Assembly (NCBI GenBank): GCA_934273635.1
Contig: CAKQSV010000004.1
Location: 1 to 64,000 of the forward strand
Direction of reading: 5' to 3'
Source of the DNA: an uncultured Alphaproteobacteria bacterium
GTDB taxonomy: Bacteria; Pseudomonadota; Alphaproteobacteria; RF32; CAG-239
DNA length: 64,000 nt
Positions 17,030 through 24,736 of the stretch are shown here, in pieces. The notes under the pieces were generated by a model. It searched no databases. It saw only the letters and a list, made by a program, of their open reading frames with translations, and was not told where the DNA came from. Numbering within the stretch: position 1 is the stretch's first letter; each line of letters starts with the position of its first letter. Both the position numbers and the translations under genes were made by a program.

Positions 17030-17233
17030 TCACAAAAGCCCCGTGCACATAGTGCATGGGGCTTTTGTTATGTTAGCTCACCGGATGAGAACCAAGGTTC
17101 GGAGCGGATAGTTGCCAAGCGCAATTTTAAGAAGCGCGCGGCTTACGACGCGAGGAGGACCCGCTTGCGGGAGTACCCAATCCAGGTGAAGCAGCCATCA
17201 CAAAAGCCCTTTCGGTTACGGATGGGCTTTTTT
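17011..17233 (+). repeat. tRNA-Gln 3'-end duplication element
   Basis: The 31 bp at 17011-17041, covering the T-arm 3' side, acceptor, CCA and the start of the terminator, are repeated exactly at 17179-17209, again followed by a terminator (AAAAGCCC/GGGCTTTTTT, 17202-17233). Between them are an inverted T-arm copy (17083-17096, 12 of 14 bases) folding back as GAACC-AA-GGTTC, and a GC-rich part ending in the hairpin CCCGC-TT-GCGGG. This may be a remnant of an element that used the tRNA end as attachment site. Confidence 0.65.
17033..17067 (+). terminator. Terminator of tRNA-Gln
   Basis: CAAAAGCCCC/GGGGCTTTTG extended by TGCAC..TGCA. Confidence 0.8.
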
Positions 17234-17300
17234 GTATCAAGAAAACTCCGAGTTAGACGCGTGGTTCAGTAGAGCCTATGGCGGTGAGATTGTCAAAGCG

Positions 17301-17524
17301 CTCCAATTGGGTTAAGATTTTGCGGTCTGCCAAGACGCAAAATTCCCAATTGGAGGACATTCGTTATGAATGATATAGATAAGTTAGCACATACCACATG
17401 GAATTGTAAATATCATATTGTGTTCGCACCAAAATATCGCCGTAAAGTATTTTATGGAGGTAAGCGAAATGAAATAGTAAAAATATTAAAAGAACTATGT
17501 CGCAGTGAATATTTCCTTGTATAG
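17301..17524 (+). mobile_element. IS200-type element remnant
   Basis: A subterminal hairpin at 17301-17355 pairs CTCCAATTGGG with CCCAATTGGAG and, inside it, TTTTGCG with CGCAAAA. This is the typical IS200 left-end structure that blocks read-through and hides the tnpA ribosome site. It is followed by the truncated transposase frame. The right end is missing. Confidence 0.8.
17366..17524 (+). pseudogene. tnpA: IS200/IS605-family transposase TnpA, truncated
   Basis: Fifty-two codons beginning MNDIDKLAHTTWNCKYHIVF and including APKYRRKVFYG match the N terminus of the Y1 (HUH) transposase of IS200. The usual length is about 140-155 residues. The HUH motif and the catalytic Tyr are missing: the frame departs from the family after LKELCRS and soon stops. 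The ATG lies just beyond the left-end hairpin, as in intact IS200. It is non-functional but shows that mobile elements entered here, next to the defence genes. Confidence 0.85.
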
Positions 17525-17623
17525 TTGTATTGGGAGTTAAAATATTTAAAAGTTGACTTCTAAATAATAAATAATTATATGTTAAATGGATTTGTGTATT
17601 ATTTTCACAGAGAAAGTCTTAAA

Positions 17624-18910
17624 ATGCTTGTTGAATTTAATTTTCGTAATTTTAGAAGCTTTAAAGAAGATGTGACGTTTTCTATGGAGCCGGCATCTCA
17701 AAATGGAAGAGAATATAATGTTATAAACACAACCTTAAAGCGAGTTAACCAACTTTACTATTCTTCTGGTATTTTTGGGGCCAATGCTTCGGGTAAATCA
17801 AATGTGATAAATGCGTTTAAGTTTTTGTGTTTTATGGTTAAACATAGCTCTAAATCTGTTGTTGGAGATAGTTTTCCTCCAGAATTTTATGCTTTGGCTG
17901 ATGGTTATGAAAAAGTACCTATGGAATTTGGTATTAAATTTATAGTGAACAGCGTATTGTATGATTATAAATTTAGCTTGTTGACCAATATTGTTGATAA
18001 AGAAAGTTTGTATAGCTATGATATTTCTCAAACGGGCACAAATAGAGCTAAATTAGTTTTTGATCGGCAGTATATTGACGGTAAAATGATTTTCAAAAAG
18101 TCAACAGGTATTTTGCAATCATGGTGTAATGAGGTGTTAGATAACCGTCTGTTTTTGTCTGATATTATAAATAATCGTAAGTGCGAGTTGACAGAAATAA
18201 AAGAAGTTTATGATTTTATAATAAGGAAATTAGTTGTTGCTGATATTTCTATGTTAAACAAAGGATTTTCTCTCAATGAAATTCAGGAAGGACATGGAAA
18301 GACAATTATCGACTTGATAAAAAAAGCTGATTTGGGATTGGAAAATATAACTGTGCGAAATGTTTCTTCAGAGGAAATTATGAGTGCATTTTCTGAAATA
18401 AAAAAGGAAATCCCAACAAAGGTTAAGCAAGCTCTGATTGCTGGTACGGCGAAAGTCTTTGATACCAAAAGTTATCATAAAACAGAAGCGGGTAACTTAA
18501 AAGCATTTGATTTTAATGATATGGAATCAGAGGGAACCGAAAGATTTTTATCAATAATAGGTCCTGTTTTGAATTCAATTGAAAATGGAAAAGTTTTAAT
18601 TGTTGATGAAATGGATAATGCTTTGCATCCATATTTAGTGAGATACATTGTTGATATGTTTAATAATCCTGAGATAAATAAGAATAATGCTCAGCTAATC
18701 TTTGCTTCACACGCTTATTATTTGATGGATGGCAGACATTTAACCAGGGATCAAATATGGTTTGTTGATAAATCTATTAATAATGGTTTTTCTTCGTCTT
18801 TATATTCATTGAGTGATTTCAAAGATATATTGAAGCGTAAAAATGTTTCATTTAAAGAAGCGTATATGGATGGTGTATATGGGGCAGTCCCAAATATAGA
18901 GGATTTTTAA
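17624..18910 (+). CDS. AAA ATPase of an AbiL-like defence pair
   Basis: A 428-residue ABC/OLD-like AAA_15 ATPase. The N terminus LVEFNFRNFRSFKEDVTFSM is typical, the Walker A is GIFGANASGKSN near residue 55, the Walker B KVLIVDEMDNALHP near residue 325, and the switch ASHAYYLMD follows. Such ATPases act as phage or DNA-state sensors that license a partner effector. The next gene, an RloB-like protein, starts directly after its stop. The same ATPase-RloB pairing is found in lactococcal AbiL and in R-M-linked rlo loci (family knowledge; system identity is inferred). The start at 17624 suits the domain; an ATG at 17579 adds 15 residues. Confidence 0.82.
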   Translation: MLVEFNFRNFRSFKEDVTFSMEPASQNGREYNVINTTLKRVNQLYYSSGIFGANASGKSNVINAFKFLCFMVKHSSKSVVGDSFPPEFYALADGYEKVPMEFGIKFIVNSVLYDYKFSLLTNIVDKESLYSYDISQTGTNRAKLVFDRQYIDGKMIFKKSTGILQSWCNEVLDNRLFLSDIINNRKCELTEIKEVYDFIIRKLVVADISMLNKGFSLNEIQEGHGKTIIDLIKKADLGLENITVRNVSSEEIMSAFSEIKKEIPTKVKQALIAGTAKVFDTKSYHKTEAGNLKAFDFNDMESEGTERFLSIIGPVLNSIENGKVLIVDEMDNALHPYLVRYIVDMFNNPEINKNNAQLIFASHAYYLMDGRHLTRDQIWFVDKSINNGFSSSLYSLSDFKDILKRKNVSFKEAYMDGVYGAVPNIEDF

Positions 18911-19540
18911 ATGGTTAGAAAATCAAATACCCGTGTGTCATCTCACTATCCAAATAAGATTTATTTTTTTGTTTGTGAAGATGAAAAATCTATGTGCTAT
19001 TATTTGAAGGGGTTAAGGTCATATCTGAAACCCAATATAAAAATTGATGTTAATCATTCTGATGAGGGCAATACAGCAAAGGAAGTTTACAAATGTGCAA
19101 GAAATAAGCTGAGAATGTTGGAGCAAAATAAATCAGCGTATCCTAAAGGGTTTGAAATTGTAGCTTGTTTTGATAAGGATGATAACAAAAGTGATGATAT
19201 TTATAGAATAATGGAAAATAGAAAAGATTCAATTTCTAAGATATACAATAATCCTTGTTATGAATATTGGCTTTATTTACATGTGATTAAAAATTCTCCT
19301 GTATTTTGGGGATCAGATGATTGTGCAAAGAAGTGTTTAAAGCTACTGAATTCAAAATACCATACGCATTTTTCAAGTGTTAAAGAATTAAAAGCTTGTG
19401 AAAATATATTTGAAATATTGAAAAAGGATTTTTCTAATGCAGTTAAAAATGCTGCTTTTTTGCATTTTTCAGACTATGAAGAAAACTACACTAATGCTCA
19501 AATTATTTTGGATAAGGTAGTTGATTCTTCCAGACTATAA
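18911..19540 (+). CDS. RloB-like putative nuclease effector
   Basis: A 209-residue RloB family protein. Three conserved blocks are visible: FFVCEDEKS near residue 20 (acidic Glu), ACFDKDDN near residue 95 (Asp pair) and NNPCYEYWLYLH near residue 120. These recall TOPRIM-type acidic catalytic sites, so a nuclease role is likely but inferred. Its ATG follows the ATPase stop with no gap, so the two are translationally coupled, as expected for a sensor-effector pair. Both genes are much richer in AT than the housekeeping genes, suggesting horizontal transfer. Confidence 0.82.
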   Translation: MVRKSNTRVSSHYPNKIYFFVCEDEKSMCYYLKGLRSYLKPNIKIDVNHSDEGNTAKEVYKCARNKLRMLEQNKSAYPKGFEIVACFDKDDNKSDDIYRIMENRKDSISKIYNNPCYEYWLYLHVIKNSPVFWGSDDCAKKCLKLLNSKYHTHFSSVKELKACENIFEILKKDFSNAVKNAAFLHFSDYEENYTNAQIILDKVVDSSRL

Positions 19541-19615
19541 TCTATTTTAAGTTAAAACTTATGGAGTTTTATGCTTGGGTGTAAGGTTAAACATTAGTCT
19601 ATTGTTGGTGGGTAC

Positions 19616-19984
19616 TTATATTATATTCAGCTGTTTTAAAATCTTTTTCAGCGCAATTTCTAATCCAACATTTTTGATTTCATTATAGTATATTATGCTT
19701 CTGATATATTTCAAATCGCATAAAATAATTTCATCGGTTTTGTCGGCGTAAAAATTTGGTTGATATATGATGTGGCGACCGGTGATTATGGCAAAGTTGT
19801 TTAAAATATTTTCATATTTTTCAATATACTTAGCAAGTAGTTGGATTGCTCTTTTCCTATCATAGTTTTGGATAGTCTCGCTAATCTCGTGGGTGCTTAT
19901 TTCTACCTTTGTCAGATTATGAGCTTTGCTCAGTAAATCAATCATTGTATTAAATATCGTATTATTTTTTTCATTTTTGTTCAT
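19616..19984 (-). CDS. Hypothetical protein in the defence island
   Basis: A 122-residue, mostly helical, Asn/Ile/Lys-rich protein with no domain I recognise and no signal peptide. AGAAGGA stands seven bases before the ATG. It faces the ATPase-RloB pair convergently. An 18-bp palindrome (TCAATCA-TCGT-TGATTGA, 20026-20043) lies about 40 bp upstream of its start and may be an operator or a hairpin. It could be an accessory or control protein of the island, but nothing in the sequence proves it. Confidence 0.65.
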   Translation of the reverse strand: MNKNEKNNTIFNTMIDLLSKAHNLTKVEISTHEISETIQNYDRKRAIQLLAKYIEKYENILNNFAIITGRHIIYQPNFYADKTDEIILCDLKYIRSIIYYNEIKNVGLEIALKKILKQLNII

Positions 19985-20025
19985 TTATGTTTTCCTTCTG
20001 ATTCTATTTTTTGAAATATTACCTC

Positions 20026-20043
20026 TCAATCATCGTTGATTGA
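20026..20043. promoter_or_regulatory. Palindromic operator candidate
   Basis: The perfect palindrome TCAATCATCGTTGATTGA stands between two divergent small genes (19984 and 20160). Confidence 0.4.
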
Positions 20044-20159
20044 AAGTCTTGTGCAAGGAAAATTGGGGAGTTATATACATAGACTTTAGTATAATACACC
20101 TTTTCTTGAGACAGTTTGTTAATATATCGTTAATATCGTTAAAGCAAGGAGGTGCTAAA

Positions 20160-20351
20160 ATGAAAGTGAATATAGCGAATTATCTGATTGAAGATTTGAG
20201 CAATCGCTTTCCTATGGCACATACCGGTATTATTGACAATGACATCATTGATGTGATGGTGGACGGTTGGTACAATCATCGGTATCATACTCCCAGTTTT
20301 AATGGTATGGAGGGTGAGAAAAATACCCCTCGCGAGCGTCTGTTGATGTAA
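20160..20351 (+). CDS. Small protein next to tracrRNA
   Basis: A 63-residue protein beginning MKVNIANYLIEDLSNRF. AAGGAGG, the strongest ribosome site in the island, is spaced ideally before the ATG, which argues for real translation. The sequence is acidic in its first half and ends with Arg/Glu residues; there is no signal or membrane segment. A candidate -10 TATAAT lies near 20090. A GAATCCCTGTC/GACAGGGATTC hairpin follows at about 20388-20415. Its place between the defence genes and the tracrRNA is suggestive, but I know no family for it. Confidence 0.6.
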   Translation: MKVNIANYLIEDLSNRFPMAHTGIIDNDIIDVMVDGWYNHRYHTPSFNGMEGEKNTPRERLLM

Positions 20352-20440
20352 ATCATCAGCTCTGACGTGGTGACTAAGAATCCCTGTCCGGTGGTGGTGC
20401 CGTGACAGGGATTCGTGGTTTAAAAACCTATACTTTTTTG

Positions 20441-20568
20441 TAAAAAAAATAATGGGGGTAACGCGTACCCCCTCATCTTGCGGCATTTTCAGCTTGCGCC
20501 AATCAGCCTTATTATATATGTGTTGAACCGTCTAATTAATCTCTGAAAAAAATTGCTCAACCATACAT
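20441..20568 (-). ncRNA. tracrRNA of the type II-C system
   Basis: On the minus strand, CAGAGATTAATTAGACGG (complementary to the crRNA repeat) then TTCAAC form the anti-repeat (20522-20545; one bulged base). It is followed by AATAAGGC, a TGAAAATGCCGCAA block, and the terminator GGGGGTA/TACCCCC with TTTTTTTT (20442-20472). The AATAAGGC and CCGCAA elements match the order in the Neisseria meningitidis tracrRNA. A promoter TTGACA (20597-20602) with TACAAT (20576-20581) lies upstream. It is transcribed away from cas9. Confidence 0.88.
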
Positions 20569-20575
20569 CAATATT

Positions 20576-20656
20576 ATTGTAATATATTGATTGAAATGTC
20601 AATTAAAATATTATAACCTGTTTCATATTACTACTAAAACTATATGGAGTTTGGCA
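20576..20656. promoter_or_regulatory. Divergent cas9 / tracrRNA promoter region
   Basis: TTGAAATGTCAA (about 20591-20602) reads as a -35-like box on both strands: TTGACA toward the tracrRNA and TTGAAA toward cas9, with TATAAC near 20612 as the cas9 -10. GGAG (20646-20649) is the cas9 ribosome site. Confidence 0.5.
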
Positions 20657-23600
20657 ATGAAGTACTGTTTGGGATTAGATTTAGGTGTTGGTTCTATCGG
20701 TAGCGCAATAGTGGAGATTGATGGACAGAATTGTGCCAAACATATTGTTGACGCGGGTGTGCGGATTTTTGAAGTATCAGAAGGGGCGGAAGATAGGCGT
20801 ATTAAGCGGACAATGCGCAAAAATTTGGTGAGAACCCGCAAGCGTCTTGAGCTTTTGGCTAAAAAGTTGCATGAAAACGGATTGTGGGTTGATGGTACCC
20901 CCGAGGGCACAGTGAGGTTAAGAGCTAAATCTCCGTATAAAATTCGGTTTGATGCAATTCATGAGCAACTGACTAATCCTAACTATATTGGTCGGGCAAT
21001 ATTGCATTTGGCCAAACATCGCGGAGCCGGTTTTGTTTCTGCCAGTGAGGAAATGCAGGAAGAAATTTTGGAAGATGGTGAAAAATCAAAACGTAAGCTC
21101 TCGCCTTATGAGCAACTTGATGCGGATTTAAGAAAAGAAAATTGTCAGACTGTGGGCGAATATTTTTATAAGCGTATTTTAGATAAAGAAAAAAGGGTTG
21201 TTCGTCAGCATGAATACGCTTTGAAGAGTGGTATTGTCAACTATGCTATTCCGCGTTATTTGGTGAAGGATGAATTTAATAAAATTTGGGATATGCAGGC
21301 ACAATATTTTGAGCAAATGCGCCAATCCGGTTTAAAACAAGAAATTTATGATATTTTGTTTTATGAACGTCCGGCCGCGCCATACGCAACGGGAAAATGT
21401 GTTTATTTTCGTGATGAAGACCGCTTGTTAAAAGCTCATCCGCTTTCGGAAATGCGTCGTATTTATGAGGAAGTGAATAATATCAGAATTGTTAATGATA
21501 TGGGCAAGCGCAGGTTGAGCATTGAAGAAAGGGATAAAATTGTTCAGGCGCTAATGCAGGGCGAAAATGTCGGAAAGCTGAAAATTAAAAAATTGTTAGG
21601 CTTGAACGGGCAACAGAAAGTTTCTGTTTCGGATGATGATAAGCCGATTAAGGCTTATTTGTATTCCAGACCTGAGTTTGCCGGTATTGAATATATTCAA
21701 AATTTGGATGATGCAAAGTTGGCTGAGCTGGTTGAATTTTTGGCTAATCCGATTGATGTTAGTGATAAAAATGGTCGTTTGTATAGTGAAGATGCCCTGA
21801 TTGGCAAGCTGAAATCAATTTTGGGTCTTGATGATGAACGGCAAATCGGTAAATTGTTGACAATGTTGCCTAAAGGTCGCGGTATGTTGGGTGTGAGCGC
21901 AACTAAGATAATATTAGAAAAACTGAAAGAAAAGGTTGTGACGCACCGTGAAATAACGGATGAATTGGCCAAAACGGATGCTCGTTTTATGGCAGAGGAA
22001 GAAATTGCCCGTCAGCAACAGGGGAAAAATTGGGAGTTACCGTATTATGGACAGATTTTGCAGACAGATACGCAGCCTCTGCCTCCTTTGGTGATAAAAA
22101 ATAATTCAAATCTGAATCCGGATGAAGTTAAATGGGGAAAAATAGCCAATCCGGCTGTGCATATGATTTTGAACCAAATTCGATTGGTTGTTAATGAAAT
22201 TGTCAAAATATACGGTCGTCCGTATGCCATAAATCTTGAGTTGGGACGGGATGTCGGTATGTCTACCAAAAAGAAAAATGAGCATGATCAACAGCAGCGG
22301 GCTAATGAAAAACTCAATGAAGAAGCCAAAATGTATTTGAAAGAACATCGTTTGTATGTGAATAGTGCCAATATTTTGAAATATAAGTTAGCTAAAGAGC
22401 AGGGCTGGAAAGACGCTTACAATCCCACCTCTAAAATTCCGCAAAATTTTTATGGCTTTGAAATTGAACATATTGTGCCTCAGGCTAAGGGTGGAACAGA
22501 TACGTATAACAATCTTTGCTTGGTGAATCGCAATGACAATTTGAACAAGGGTGATAGTTTTGCCTATGAATATTTTGAACGCGCTAAACCAGAAGAGCAA
22601 ATTAGGGAAATTTTGAAAAATGCGCGGGCGTGTGCGCCTGATAAGGCATGGCGTTTTGAGCCTGATGCTCGTGAAAGATATGAGGAAAGCGGAGATGAGG
22701 AAGAAAGTAATCGTTATCTGACCGATACACGCTATGTTTCTAAAATGGCAGGGCGCTATTTGCGTGCAATTATTGATTGCGGCGATTGTGATGAGGTTAT
22801 GCAAAATCGCATATTGGCTGTAAAAGGCGGTCAGACGGCTATTTTGCGTCGCAACTGGAATTTGTTAGGATTAGAATATGACCTTATGGGGTTGGATATT
22901 CCGCGGTATGTTGCTTGCTCACCTTATTGGGTGGAACAACAAACCGGACTTATTGAAGAAGGCGTGAATAAACCGGACGTTGATGGAAATTGGCGCTTTT
23001 TTGATAAGGCGAAAAACAAAGAGTGGTTGGCAAAACCGCGTATTGACCATAGGCACCATGCAATGGATGCCATAACAGTTGCTTGCTGCACACGCTCATT
23101 GGTGCAAAAGTTGGCCAATGTGGAAAAAATAAATCATGTGCAGTTTCCGTTGCCTTTGACAGAAGTTAGTTCTGTGGGGGAATTTCGCCGCAAAGTGATT
23201 GAGATGTTAAAAGAGGTTAGGGTTTCTCACAAACCTAATCATAGTGTGGCTGGACAAATGCATAAGGAAACGGGACGCGTTGTTTTATGCAAAAATCCGG
23301 ATGATGAAAATTCTTTGATAACGGTATATTCAAGAAAAGTTTTGCAAGTGGTTAAAACGGCAAAAGATTTGAATAAATTGCTTATTCCCTATACAATAAA
23401 AGACAGTTGGTCTCAGGAGATTGCTGAGAATCGTGCTAAGCAAGCAAAGTTGGTTGATGACTTTGGTATCTATATGAACACGGCAGAGCAGATTTTGATT
23501 GCAGAAAATGAGCAGGGCGTGGCTGAGGGAAAGAAAGAAATTAAAATTACCGAAGGTCGAATTATAGCTCAGGCTTTTAAGATTATTCAAGACAAAGGCT

Positions 23601-24121
23601 TGTGGCATGGTGATAAATTCAAGTGTTATGAGAATAACTCGTCTTTGGTCTATATTCCCAAACATGGTGTTGCCTATGTTGGCGGAAACAACCACTGTGT
23701 TGATTTTTATGTTAAAGACGGCAAAATCGGTTGGGAGGTGATTAAGCGTTTTGATGCTAATCAGAAAGATTTTGTTCCGCAATGGAAGAAAGACGGCGGT
23801 AAGATTATCTGGTCAATTCAACAGGGTGATATGCTAGAATTGGATACGCCGGATGAGTGGCGGTCATATACGGATAAGCCGAGGTGTTTGGCGAGAGTGA
23901 AGAAGTTTTGGGATGGCCATGTTACTATTGATTATGTTACAGATGCGCGGATGACATCACCTAAAGATAAAAATTTAAAATATATGTTTGTTGATAGTTT
24001 AGATGGTAGGGGACTTGGCTACTTTATTAAAAATCATGCTCGTAAGATTGAGCTAACGCCGTTTGGTAAGGTTAATAAAAAACATAAGGTTTTGCGCAAT
24101 GGCTCGACGGCGGCGGCTTGA
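20657..24121 (+). CDS. cas9: CRISPR-associated endonuclease Cas9, type II-C
   Basis: A 1154-residue Cas9. RuvC-I is GLDLGVGSIGSAIVE with Asp8; the Arg-rich bridge helix covers residues about 50-75; RuvC-II is AINLELGRDVG with Glu528; the HNH domain is FEIEHIVPQAKGGTDTYNNL with catalytic His605 and the downstream Asn; RuvC-III is HHAMDA with His801 and Asp804. All nuclease residues are present, so it should cut DNA guided by the crRNA:tracrRNA duplex. Length and tracrRNA form indicate subtype II-C. The start at 20657 follows GGAG; an upstream in-frame start would add 22 unlikely residues. The PAM-interacting C terminus (about residue 900 onward) has no match I can name, so the PAM is unknown. 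Confidence 0.97.
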   Translation: MKYCLGLDLGVGSIGSAIVEIDGQNCAKHIVDAGVRIFEVSEGAEDRRIKRTMRKNLVRTRKRLELLAKKLHENGLWVDGTPEGTVRLRAKSPYKIRFDAIHEQLTNPNYIGRAILHLAKHRGAGFVSASEEMQEEILEDGEKSKRKLSPYEQLDADLRKENCQTVGEYFYKRILDKEKRVVRQHEYALKSGIVNYAIPRYLVKDEFNKIWDMQAQYFEQMRQSGLKQEIYDILFYERPAAPYATGKCVYFRDEDRLLKAHPLSEMRRIYEEVNNIRIVNDMGKRRLSIEERDKIVQALMQGENVGKLKIKKLLGLNGQQKVSVSDDDKPIKAYLYSRPEFAGIEYIQNLDDAKLAELVEFLANPIDVSDKNGRLYSEDALIGKLKSILGLDDERQIGKLLTMLPKGRGMLGVSATKIILEKLKEKVVTHREITDELAKTDARFMAEEEIARQQQGKNWELPYYGQILQTDTQPLPPLVIKNNSNLNPDEVKWGKIANPAVHMILNQIRLVVNEIVKIYGRPYAINLELGRDVGMSTKKKNEHDQQQRANEKLNEEAKMYLKEHRLYVNSANILKYKLAKEQGWKDAYNPTSKIPQNFYGFEIEHIVPQAKGGTDTYNNLCLVNRNDNLNKGDSFAYEYFERAKPEEQIREILKNARACAPDKAWRFEPDARERYEESGDEEESNRYLTDTRYVSKMAGRYLRAIIDCGDCDEVMQNRILAVKGGQTAILRRNWNLLGLEYDLMGLDIPRYVACSPYWVEQQTGLIEEGVNKPDVDGNWRFFDKAKNKEWLAKPRIDHRHHAMDAITVACCTRSLVQKLANVEKINHVQFPLPLTEVSSVGEFRRKVIEMLKEVRVSHKPNHSVAGQMHKETGRVVLCKNPDDENSLITVYSRKVLQVVKTAKDLNKLLIPYTIKDSWSQEIAENRAKQAKLVDDFGIYMNTAEQILIAENEQGVAEGKKEIKITEGRIIAQAFKIIQDKGLWHGDKFKCYENNSSLVYIPKHGVAYVGGNNHCVDFYVKDGKIGWEVIKRFDANQKDFVPQWKKDGGKIIWSIQQGDMLELDTPDEWRSYTDKPRCLARVKKFWDGHVTIDYVTDARMTSPKDKNLKYMFVDSLDGRGLGYFIKNHARKIELTPFGKVNKKHKVLRNGSTAAA

Positions 24122-24461
24122 AAATCTGACTGGGTGGTCGATGATGTGGATAATCTGTATGTTTGATATTCCAGTCAGAACCAAAACGGAAATGCGCAAA
24201 GCCACAAGGTTTCGTAATCTGTTGTTGGATAATGGTTTTGTGATGAAACAGTTTTCGGTTTATATCAAACCGGTGAAAAGCCTTGGTGTGGGACAAACAA
24301 TAACTAAGAGTCTTTCAAAATATATTCCAGACAATTCTTCGGTGTCGTTTATTTATATTACAGATAAACAATATTTGATGACGGAGAATTATCTGGGGGA
24401 GAATTATGAGGAAAATGAAGAAGAGAATCGCGAAAAAAATGGTCAATTATTGCTGTTTTAG
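24099..24461 (+). CDS. cas2: CRISPR-associated endoribonuclease Cas2
   Basis: A 120-residue Cas2, which with Cas1 forms the spacer-acquisition complex. MMWIICMFDIPV gives the ferredoxin-fold first strand with its Asp, followed by RNLLLDNGFVMKQFSVYIKP. The start at 24099 overlaps the cas9 end by 23 bp and yields the N-terminal extension (MARRRRLENLTG) usual in type II Cas2; an ATG at 24141 is possible. An acidic Glu/Asn-rich tail ends the protein. cas1 does not precede it, as is normal in type II, but lies on the other strand. Confidence 0.92.
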   Translation: MARRRRLENLTGWSMMWIICMFDIPVRTKTEMRKATRFRNLLLDNGFVMKQFSVYIKPVKSLGVGQTITKSLSKYIPDNSSVSFIYITDKQYLMTENYLGENYEENEEENREKNGQLLLF

Positions 24462-24491
24462 TCCGATTCTATTTGCTTTTTTGTTATAAAG

Positions 24492-24524
24492 AAACGCCTT
24501 GAAATTGTTAAATTTCAAGGCGTT
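24492..24524. terminator. Bidirectional terminator between cas2 and the array
   Basis: AACGCCTTGAAATT/AATTTCAAGGCGTT, a 14-bp stem, serving cas2 on the plus strand and the crRNA array on the minus strand. Confidence 0.8.
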
Positions 24525-24536
24525 GTGCTATTAGAT

Positions 24537-24704
24537 AGCTTATCAGAGATTAATTAGACGGTCAACTATAACGGCAGGAAAAAATGAACAATAGATTTAA
24601 ATAGCTTATCAGAGATTAATTAGACGGTCAACTATAACGGGTTATTATTGATATTATTTCCTCTATTTAGCTTATCAGAGATTAATTAGACGGTCAACTA
24701 TAAC
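24537..24704 (-). CRISPR. Type II-C CRISPR array, 3 repeats and 2 spacers
   Basis: Three identical 36-bp repeats (24537-24572, 24603-24638, 24669-24704) with two 30-bp spacers. In the sense that pairs with the tracrRNA (minus strand) each repeat begins GTTATAGTTGACCGTC and ends CTCTGATAAGCT. That strand contains TTGACC, 17 bp, then TAAGCT preceded by TG, so each repeat may carry an extended -10 promoter as in Neisseria and Campylobacter. An AT-rich stretch with TATAAT (24717-24722) between cas1 and the array may be the leader. The array is very short; spacer targets cannot be told from the window. Confidence 0.96.
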
Positions 24705-24736
24705 CCAGCTGACACCATTATATTAAAAAAAATATA

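Noticed and set aside
16931..17272. A 113-residue plus-strand frame over tRNA-Gln
   Set aside because: It runs through the tRNA, its terminator and the duplicated 3' end; no ribosome site.
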